From JAYSRU01 sp043720875 (GTDB lineage Bacteria > Bacteroidota > Bacteroidia > Flavobacteriales_D > Crocinitomicaceae): DNA of 6,304 nucleotides. The notes below the pieces were generated by a model that ran no database searches, was not told the DNA's origin, and worked only from the letters and a program-made list of their open reading frames with translations. The translations under genes were made by a program, and so were the position numbers. This document shows, in pieces, positions 1-5,030 of the stretch. Every line of letters starts with the position of its first letter. The stretch's first letter is position 1. The stretch covers positions 1-6,304 of the forward strand of contig JAYSRU010000035.1 of assembly GCA_043720875.1 (NCBI GenBank). The letters run 5' to 3'.

Positions 1-37
1 CCCAGGTAGTTAGGGATAATAAAAGTAATTTTTTCAT
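1..37 (-). CDS. 5' end of a gene for an exported protein (partial, runs off the left edge)
   Basis: On the minus strand an ATG at 37-35 opens a frame reading MKKLLLLSLTTW, with no stop before the window ends. Two lysines followed by a run of leucines are the n-region and start of the h-region of a Sec signal peptide, so the product is probably exported. The start lies 161 bases downstream of the hydrolase stop, on the same strand. That gap suggests its own transcription unit rather than a fourth cistron. Only 12 codons are visible, so neither function nor lipoprotein status can be judged. In a Bacteroidota genome it could be a T9SS cargo, a lipoprotein or a periplasmic protein. Confidence rests on the signal-peptide character of the translation. 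Confidence 0.6.
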   Translation of the reverse strand, partial: MKKLLLLSLTTW

Positions 38-60
38 GATTTGTATTATAGATTTAGATT

Positions 61-92
61 GCAATGTAGTGAAAAAATGATTGAGACGCCAA
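61..92 (-). promoter_or_regulatory. Weak Bacteroidota-type promoter candidate for the partial gene at 1-37
   Basis: On the minus strand, TTG (92-90) is followed after 21 bases by TACATTGC (68-61). The latter is an imperfect match to the -7 consensus TAnnTTTG. The spacing lies within the 17-23 bases known for flavobacterial promoters, and a transcript would start about 20 bases before the ATG at 37. The match is loose and AT-rich DNA yields such pairs by chance. The rest of 38-198 holds no coding frame I can support and no convincing terminator. Confidence 0.25.
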
Positions 93-198
93 TTAAATAG
101 CCCATTTCAATATTAAGCCGAAACAGGCAGATTAGATAATTAATCGTGCTGCAACAATAAAGAAAAACAAATTGATTATTTTATAGTTAATTCTAAAA

Positions 199-1167
199 TT
201 ACTTCCTCCCAAAAAACTCAAGTAAGGTTTCGTTGTATTCTTCGATGAAATTCATAGACGCATCGTGCTTTGCGCCAACGATTGGATGCCACACTGCGTT
301 CGGGTTTTTTGCATGTAATCTGGTGCCAACTATAAACGGTATTGCACCATCTTCTGTTCCCCAAACTAATAATACGTTTTCATTATTCAAGTCATAATCC
401 AAATCGATGTAGGCTTCAAAATTTGCAGAAAGAAAATCCATTTGACCTCTTTTCATTACCGCATTAATGGAGAAAAAGTGGGTGCACATTTTACGTAATA
501 AAAATTTGGGAATTCTTTTTTTCTTTCCAGATACAGCGGCATCAAACAATTGATGGACCTCTTCAGGCGTTTCGGGCGACAATAAATTTGAAAAGTGCAC
601 TAGGTTTCTGACTTTTATAATACTATCTGCAATGCGAGGCGTAAAAAAGTTTACCGGCGAATCACAAATTGCCACTTTCAATACCGCAGCAGGAAACATT
701 TTTTTGAACGTTGCCACGATCAATCCACCATAACTAAAACCTGCAACATGAAACTTTTCCCCCATGTTGCATTTCATTACTGCTTCATAAATATTTTGAG
801 CCTGTGTATCCGGCGAATAATCTACCGCATCTTGCAAACTCTTGTCGTACCCTGCCAAATCTGGAACAATTAAGTTGTACTTTTTGGAAAAATCAAGCAT
901 TTGCTCATTCCATTGTGTTGTTCCGTTTATCCCCATTCCATGAATCAAAATCATGGTAGGTTTTGCAGCATCGTATTTTTTTGTTTTAAACAAAAACATG
1001 GTAGCACTCGATGTCTTGATCATCGTGTCTGTCAATCCAGCTTTATATGCCGATTTCACTGAACTTTTTCTAGCCTTTTTCGTGAACCACCAATCGCCTT
1101 TGCCCTTGTTGGCTGAACCCGAAAAAATAATTGACAAGACAAAGAGCGTAGAAATAGTGATTTTCAT
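199..1167 (-). CDS. Secreted alpha/beta hydrolase fold protein
   Basis: The 322-residue protein has an N-terminal signal peptide: basic MK, then a hydrophobic stretch at about residues 4-16. Cleavage is plausible near A19, and there is no lipobox cysteine. The alpha/beta hydrolase landmarks are in order: the oxyanion-loop motif IHGMG (75-79), the nucleophile elbow GFSYGG (143-148, serine 145), the acid in WGTEDG (aspartate 273) and the histidine in GAKHD (histidine 301). The full Ser-Asp-His triad implies an active esterase, lipase or peptidase-like enzyme, but the substrate cannot be read from sequence. A lysine/arginine-rich stretch follows the signal peptide (about 22-43). The gene is last in the run behind aroC, 17 bases after its stop, so it is probably co-transcribed. 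This is no evidence of a role in the shikimate pathway, because the product leaves the cytoplasm. The ATG start is supported by the signal peptide beginning immediately. Confidence 0.88.
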   Translation of the reverse strand: MKITISTLFVLSIIFSGSANKGKGDWWFTKKARKSSVKSAYKAGLTDTMIKTSSATMFLFKTKKYDAAKPTMILIHGMGINGTTQWNEQMLDFSKKYNLIVPDLAGYDKSLQDAVDYSPDTQAQNIYEAVMKCNMGEKFHVAGFSYGGLIVATFKKMFPAAVLKVAICDSPVNFFTPRIADSIIKVRNLVHFSNLLSPETPEEVHQLFDAAVSGKKKRIPKFLLRKMCTHFFSINAVMKRGQMDFLSANFEAYIDLDYDLNNENVLLVWGTEDGAIPFIVGTRLHAKNPNAVWHPIVGAKHDASMNFIEEYNETLLEFFGRK

Positions 1168-1184
1168 TGAAATTATGGGTTACG

Positions 1185-2258
1185 TTAAAATTGATTTGCT
1201 TTTTGGCGCAGGTAAAAATCTAAGACAACGATTGCCGCCATCGCTTCTACTATCGGCACGGCACGTGGCACAACACATGAATCATGTCTGCCTTCCACCA
1301 CTAATGTTGTCTTTTGATTATCCGTTGTAATGGTATCTTGTTGCTTAGAAATAGATGCAACAGGTTTAAAGGCAATTCTCGCTTGAATCGGCATACCATT
1401 AGAAATGCCACCTTGAATGCCACCGCTATTGTTGGTAATCGTTTTTCCTCCTTCACTAAATGCATCATTGTGTTGAGAACCTTTCAGTTTCACACTGTCA
1501 AAGCCAAGTCCAAAACTAACCGCTTTTACTGCATTAATGGATAAAAATGCTTTTCCTAATTCGGCATGTAACTTGTCAAAAACGGGTTCACCTAAACCAA
1601 CCGGAACTCCTGTAATATTGATTTGAACCACGCCGCCAATTGTATCGCCTTCTAAACGAACTTCATCCACCAATTTCTCCATTTGCGCAGAAATTGTAGG
1701 AAACGGACAGCGCACCAATGATGCATCCACCAAGGCCTTGGTGATTCCTTCCATCGTTTGATCAGTTGTAGTAATGGATCCTATTTGATCCACAAAAGCG
1801 GTGAATAAAATTCCTTTTGCAGCTAATATTTGTTGCGCTAATGCTCCAGCCACCACGCGAGAAGCAGTTTCTCTTGCACTTGCACGACCTCCTCCCCTAT
1901 GGTCTCTAATTCCAAACTTTTGTTGAAAGGTAAAATCGGCGTGACTTGGTCTGTACACATCTTTTAGATTCGCGTAATCTTTACTTTCTTGATTCTTGTT
2001 GCGAATTTGAAAACCAATGGGCGTACCTGTAGTTTTTCCTTCAAAAATACCTGATAAAAACTCTACCTCATCCGCTTCATTTCTTGGCGTTGTGTATTGC
2101 GACTGCCCAGGTTTACGTCTGTTTAATTCGTCTTGAATTTTAGCAAAATCAATTACAAAACCAGCGGGACAACCATCAATAACGCCACCAATGGAAACGC
2201 CATGAGACTCACCAAAAGTGTGTAATTTAAATAATGTACCGTAACTAGATCCTGCCAA
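1185..2258 (-). CDS. aroC: Chorismate synthase (TTG start)
   Basis: AroC catalyses the last step of the shikimate pathway in the cytoplasm. It eliminates phosphate from 5-enolpyruvylshikimate 3-phosphate to give chorismate, and needs reduced FMN. At 357 residues it has normal bacterial length. All family signatures are present: GESHG (16-20, histidine 19), RPSHAD (103-108, histidine 106), GGGRASARET (122-131), SGGIQGGISNG (278-288) and RHDSC (324-328, aspartate 326). These cover the known catalytic histidines, the catalytic aspartate and the FMN/substrate loops, so the enzyme should be active. The start is TTG at 2258-2256. No ATG or GTG lies between it and the in-frame TAG seven codons upstream, and the resulting N-terminus MAGSSYGTLF matches the family's usual beginning. 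No Shine-Dalgarno sequence is visible. The gene sits 16 bases after the mutase stop and 17 before the hydrolase start, consistent with one operon. Confidence 0.97.
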   Translation of the reverse strand: MAGSSYGTLFKLHTFGESHGVSIGGVIDGCPAGFVIDFAKIQDELNRRKPGQSQYTTPRNEADEVEFLSGIFEGKTTGTPIGFQIRNKNQESKDYANLKDVYRPSHADFTFQQKFGIRDHRGGGRASARETASRVVAGALAQQILAAKGILFTAFVDQIGSITTTDQTMEGITKALVDASLVRCPFPTISAQMEKLVDEVRLEGDTIGGVVQINITGVPVGLGEPVFDKLHAELGKAFLSINAVKAVSFGLGFDSVKLKGSQHNDAFSEGGKTITNNSGGIQGGISNGMPIQARIAFKPVASISKQQDTITTDNQKTTLVVEGRHDSCVVPRAVPIVEAMAAIVVLDFYLRQKANQF

Positions 2259-2274
2259 AATTAAGTGTGTTTGA

Positions 2275-3675
2275 TTATGCTAAAATAGCTTTTTCAGTTG
2301 CTGCTAATATTACACGAACTTCGTCTAACGTCGGTGCTTCGGCATACGTACGCAATACGGGCTCAGTACCCGACGCACGAATCATCATCCAACGGTTATC
2401 GTCGAAAAAATACTTCCAACCGTCAATTGTTTCAACCCGTTGTACTTCGTATTCACCAAAATTTGCGAATTCACCGTTTTTGCATTTCGCCACGGTTGAA
2501 TTTTTAAGCTCTTCACTCAAATGCAAATCATTTCTTTCAAATTGAAATCCACCAACAATCGCATACACTTCGTCTATTAATTCGTCTAATGTTTTGCCCG
2601 ACTTAGCCATGAATTCCCAAATCACTAAGCCCATCCAAATACCATCACGTTCTGGAATATGCCCTTTAATTGCGATTCCTCCCGACTCTTCACCGCCAAG
2701 TAGAACATCTTGTTCCACCATCATACCAGCAATATATTTGAATCCGATTTTCACCGTTTCGTGCGCTAAACCGTAATGCTTACACATTTTTTCAACCTTA
2801 GGAGTCGCGCTAAATGCAGTAACTACCTTTCCTGTCTGACCTTTATAATGTACCAAATAATGAATCAACAACAAAATGATGTGGTGCGAATCAATGAATA
2901 ATCCTTTCCCATTGTATAAGCCAATGCGATCTGCGTCGCCATCTGTAACCAAGGCACCATCAAATGTTCCGTTCGATTTCAACAAGGCTTCCAATTCGCC
3001 CAAGTTCTTCGCAATCGGTTCAGGAGCTTGGCCCATAAACGATGGATTATGCTCACAATGTAAAAAAGTAATGTTTGGCAAAACGCGTTTCAATACATTT
3101 TGACCCGAGCCATACATTGCATCGTAAACAAGATTAAATCCAGCTTTTTCAATTGCATCAATGTCGAAATTAGCACGTACATGATCCACGTACATCGTTT
3201 CTAAATCGACCCATTTGAAATCATTTGAAGTTTCCGAAAAAGCAATAGTTAAATCCGTGGTAGATTTGTCTGCAATTATATCTTCAATTTCTTGCACTTT
3301 TTCTGGAGAAAGAGGTCCGCCATAATGCGCTTTAAGTTTGAAACCGTTATAACTTGGTGGATTGTGCGAGGCCGTTATGATTACGCCCAACGAACAAGAT
3401 AAGCGTTCAGCTGCCAACGAAATCATTGGTGTGGAAACAAAGCCTTTGGCTGCAAAAACCTTGATGCCATGCGCAAGAAAAACTTTGATCGCGGTTTCAG
3501 TAAATAATTCACCTGCAAAACGACAATCATGACCCACCACAATTGAGGGAGTTTCAAAATTTTCTTTTACCCAAAGCGCTGTCGCTTCCGAAACGCGTGC
3601 TACGTTTTCAACCGTAAAATCTTCTGCGATTATGGCTCTCCAGCCGTCTGTTCCGAATTTAATTTTAATTGCCAA
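2275..3675 (-). CDS. Phosphoglucomutase/phosphomannomutase family enzyme (alpha-D-phosphohexomutase; TTG start preferred)
   Basis: This cytoplasmic enzyme interconverts hexose 1- and 6-phosphates through a phosphoserine. With the TTG start it is 466 residues, the usual length for this Bacteroidota subgroup. Motifs in order are GTDGWR (8-13), the active-site loop TASHNP (101-106, phosphoserine 103), the magnesium loop DGDADR (245-250), the sugar-recognition loop GGEESGG (327-333) and the C-terminal phosphate clamp RASGTEP (433-439). The GEESGG loop resembles phosphoglucomutases more than the GEMSGH form common in bifunctional PMM/PGM, so glucose phosphate is the likelier substrate, though this is inference. 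An in-frame ATG at 3732 would add 19 residues. I prefer TTG (3675-3673) because the family begins just before the GTDGWR strand, the extra residues look non-homologous, and the best promoter lies downstream of that ATG. It is first gene of the mutase-aroC-hydrolase run. Confidence 0.93.
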   Translation of the reverse strand: MAIKIKFGTDGWRAIIAEDFTVENVARVSEATALWVKENFETPSIVVGHDCRFAGELFTETAIKVFLAHGIKVFAAKGFVSTPMISLAAERLSCSLGVIITASHNPPSYNGFKLKAHYGGPLSPEKVQEIEDIIADKSTTDLTIAFSETSNDFKWVDLETMYVDHVRANFDIDAIEKAGFNLVYDAMYGSGQNVLKRVLPNITFLHCEHNPSFMGQAPEPIAKNLGELEALLKSNGTFDGALVTDGDADRIGLYNGKGLFIDSHHIILLLIHYLVHYKGQTGKVVTAFSATPKVEKMCKHYGLAHETVKIGFKYIAGMMVEQDVLLGGEESGGIAIKGHIPERDGIWMGLVIWEFMAKSGKTLDELIDEVYAIVGGFQFERNDLHLSEELKNSTVAKCKNGEFANFGEYEVQRVETIDGWKYFFDDNRWMMIRASGTEPVLRTYAEAPTLDEVRVILAATEKAILA

Positions 3676-3694
3676 TTTTTTATTTTTTAGACTG

Positions 3695-3721
3695 TAAAGA
3701 TAAATAAAAAGACCGATGCAA
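3695..3721 (-). promoter_or_regulatory. Promoter for the mutase-aroC-hydrolase operon
   Basis: On the minus strand, TTG (3721-3719) is followed after 16 bases by TATCTTTA (3702-3695), which matches seven of eight positions of the Bacteroidota -7 form TAnnTTTG. The spacer is one base below the usual range. Transcription would begin about base 3690, leaving a short A-rich leader of about 14 bases before the TTG start at 3675. This position excludes the ATG at 3732 from the message. Confidence 0.5.
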
Positions 3722-3727
3722 TGGTCT
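3710..3727. repeat. Interrupted dyad over the -33 region of the mutase promoter
   Basis: AGACC (3710-3714) and GGTCT (3723-3727) are perfect inverted arms around an 8-base spacer that carries TGCA at its centre. The element covers the TTG of the proposed mutase promoter, so it could be an operator. It is short and no cognate regulator is visible, so chance is quite possible. Confidence 0.3.
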
Positions 3728-3740
3728 CTCACAAATTAAC

Positions 3741-3763
3741 TTAAGCTTAATTTCCAAGGAAAT
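3741..3763. repeat. Two adjacent small palindromes upstream of the DUF4230 promoter box
   Basis: TTAAGCTTAA (3741-3750) is a perfect 10-base palindrome. Overlapping its end, ATTTCC (3750-3755) and GGAAAT (3758-3763) form a 6-base inverted repeat with a 2-base centre. Both lie just upstream of the plus-strand -7 candidate at 3767-3774, where a regulator could bind. The second is the better operator candidate because its arms contain GC pairs. AT-rich composition makes the first weak evidence. Confidence 0.3.
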
Positions 3764-3766
3764 CGT

Positions 3767-3774
3767 TATTTTTA
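3767..3774 (+). promoter_or_regulatory. -7 promoter box immediately before the DUF4230 lipoprotein gene
   Basis: TATTTTTA differs from the Bacteroidota -7 consensus TAnnTTTG only in the last base, and ends 4 bases before the ATG at 3779. Transcription would start at or within a few bases of the ATG, giving a leaderless or near-leaderless message. I see no TTG at the expected -33 distance, so support comes from the box and its position only. Confidence 0.4.
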
Positions 3775-3778
3775 CGAG

Positions 3779-4327
3779 ATGAAACTATTTTTAATTACCA
3801 CATTGCTTTTTCTAGCTTATTCTTGTTCGGAAGACAAGGCCATTAACGCGAAGGTTTTTAACCTAAGAGAAATGGGGGAATTAGCTACGGTAGAATACGT
3901 TTTTACTAAAGTAGTTTCTGCAAATGACGTAGGTTCTTGGTACAAGTATGGTGATCGAAAAATAATATTTTCCGTAAACGCTTATGTAAAAGCAGGAATT
4001 GATTTAGAAAAAATTGGGGATAAAAGTATCGTGATTGACGGCGATAAGGTCACCATAGATTTACCCGCTGCAAAAATATTAAGCCTCAATATTCCACCAG
4101 ATGAGATGAAACAAGAAGCGAGTATTAGTGACGGTTTTCGTTCAGAATTTTCGAACGAAGAGAAAAATGCATTATTAGCGCAAGGTGAGAAAAGCATAAA
4201 AAACACCGTCTCAAAATCTGGCATCTTAAAACAAGCGCAAGAAAATACACGTTTATTTCTGACCAACTATTTAAAACAATTGGGATTCAAGGAAGTAGTT
4301 TTGAATTTTGAACCCCTAAAAGGATAA
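3779..4327 (+). CDS. DUF4230 lipoprotein
   Basis: The 182-residue protein opens with a lipoprotein signal peptide: MK, a hydrophobic stretch at 3-13, then AYSC with the lipidated cysteine at 16. The residues after it, SEDK, are acidic and resemble the surface-export signals described for Bacteroidota lipoproteins (serine then acidic residues), so it may face outward; this is inference. From about residue 35 to the end it matches the DUF4230 pattern as I recall it: TVEYVFTKVV (37-46), a strand leading to AGIDL (72-76), IDLPAAK (93-99) and a helical C-terminal half ending near LGF (168-170). The biochemical function of DUF4230 is unknown to me. The next gene is a paralogue 3 bases away, so the two are surely co-transcribed and probably work together. 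The ATG start gives a proper signal peptide. Confidence 0.87.
   Translation: MKLFLITTLLFLAYSCSEDKAINAKVFNLREMGELATVEYVFTKVVSANDVGSWYKYGDRKIIFSVNAYVKAGIDLEKIGDKSIVIDGDKVTIDLPAAKILSLNIPPDEMKQEASISDGFRSEFSNEEKNALLAQGEKSIKNTVSKSGILKQAQENTRLFLTNYLKQLGFKEVVLNFEPLKG
4318..4324 (+). promoter_or_regulatory. Shine-Dalgarno-like site for the second DUF4230 gene
   Basis: AAAAGGA ends 6 bases before the ATG at 4331, a good Shine-Dalgarno spacing. It overlaps the last codons of the upstream gene (Lys-Gly), so it may be a coincidence of coding. It is still the clearest such site here; the other starts have none. Together with the 3-base gap it suggests coupled translation of the pair. Confidence 0.4.
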
Positions 4328-4330
4328 GTA

Positions 4331-5026
4331 ATGTCTGATAAGAAACCTGAAATAAAGATTAATCCTGTATTCATCAACAATCACCTTGTTCGAAAGAGCA
4401 AGAGTAATAAATACTTGATTATTGGAGCCACTGCCTTGCTCATTTTCTTGGGGATTTTGGGATTACAACAAATCGATGTCATTCCGAAATTTGGTGATTG
4501 GTTTAAAACAAAACCATTAACGATTGATCAAACACCGTTAATCGTGCAACACGTGCGTGAACTAGCAGAATTCACGAGCATCACCTCAGAAGATGAAGTT
4601 GTCGTGAATGAATTTAAAAAAGAAGATAAGAATATTGTTGTGGCGCTTTGGGAAAACCCTTCTTTGGACCCAAACCACAAAAAATTGACGTTAGTAGTAA
4701 AAGGAAAAATTCGTGTTGGGATGGATTTGAAAGAAATTAACCCGAAAGATATTCGTGCCCACGGCGATACCATTTACATGAATTTACCAGCGGTGAAATT
4801 GTTGGACGTCATTGTAAATCCTAGTGACGTAAAAGTATTCCGAGAAAAAGGAAAATGGAGCAATGAAGAAGTGCGACAATTAACCTTGAAAGGAAAAAAT
4901 AAAATTGAAGAACGTGCAGCAAAACATAAGATTTTAGCACGCGCAGAAAAGAAAGGCAAAGCGGTAATGGAGAGTTTACTGCGCAATTTGGGCTACAAAA
5001 CTATTTATGTTTTTGTGAAGAAATAA
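4331..5026 (+). CDS. DUF4230 protein with one N-terminal membrane anchor
   Basis: The 231-residue protein begins with a hydrophilic, lysine-rich segment (1-27), then one membrane helix (about 28-46, from YLIIG to LGLQ) with no cysteine lipobox. The positive-inside rule places the N-terminus in the cytoplasm and residues 47-231 in the periplasm. The outer part is a second DUF4230 domain. Landmarks shared with the preceding gene are VGMDL (129-133) against AGIDL, NLPAVK (151-156) against DLPAAK, SNEE (177-180) against SNEE, and LGY (220-222) against LGF. The two are therefore diverged tandem paralogues. Residues 168-212 are highly charged and probably helical. The function is unknown; a periplasmic partner of the lipoprotein is a reasonable guess. 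Its stop lies 4 bases from that of the convergent T9SS cargo gene. Confidence 0.85.
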   Translation: MSDKKPEIKINPVFINNHLVRKSKSNKYLIIGATALLIFLGILGLQQIDVIPKFGDWFKTKPLTIDQTPLIVQHVRELAEFTSITSEDEVVVNEFKKEDKNIVVALWENPSLDPNHKKLTLVVKGKIRVGMDLKEINPKDIRAHGDTIYMNLPAVKLLDVIVNPSDVKVFREKGKWSNEEVRQLTLKGKNKIEERAAKHKILARAEKKGKAVMESLLRNLGYKTIYVFVKK

Positions 5027-5030
5027 GCAA

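Noticed and set aside
130..145. Inverted repeat GATTA-N6-TAATC downstream of the hydrolase as a terminator
   Set aside because: The stem is only 5 pairs, nearly all AT, and has no T-run following it on the minus strand.
938..956. Inverted repeat CCATGA-N7-TCATGG inside the hydrolase gene
   Set aside because: It falls on codons for the conserved oxyanion-loop region and is explained by the protein sequence.
953..1330. Plus-strand open frame of 125 codons across the hydrolase-aroC junction
   Set aside because: It is antisense to two well-supported genes, and its translation shows no domain or sensible signal.
2279..2289. GCTA-AAA-TAGC followed by a T-run on the plus strand
   Set aside because: A 4-pair stem is too short for a terminator, and no plus-strand gene precedes it.
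2267..3103. Several plus-strand open frames opposite the mutase
   Set aside because: They are antisense to a fully conserved enzyme gene, and their translations are rich in serine, proline and arginine, as expected of shadow frames.
3676..3732. N-terminal extension of the mutase starting at ATG 3732
   Set aside because: The 19 extra residues are not family-like and the best promoter box lies downstream of this ATG.
3982..4986. Minus-strand open frames opposite the DUF4230 genes
   Set aside because: They are antisense to two genes with clear domain and signal features and resemble no protein I recognise.
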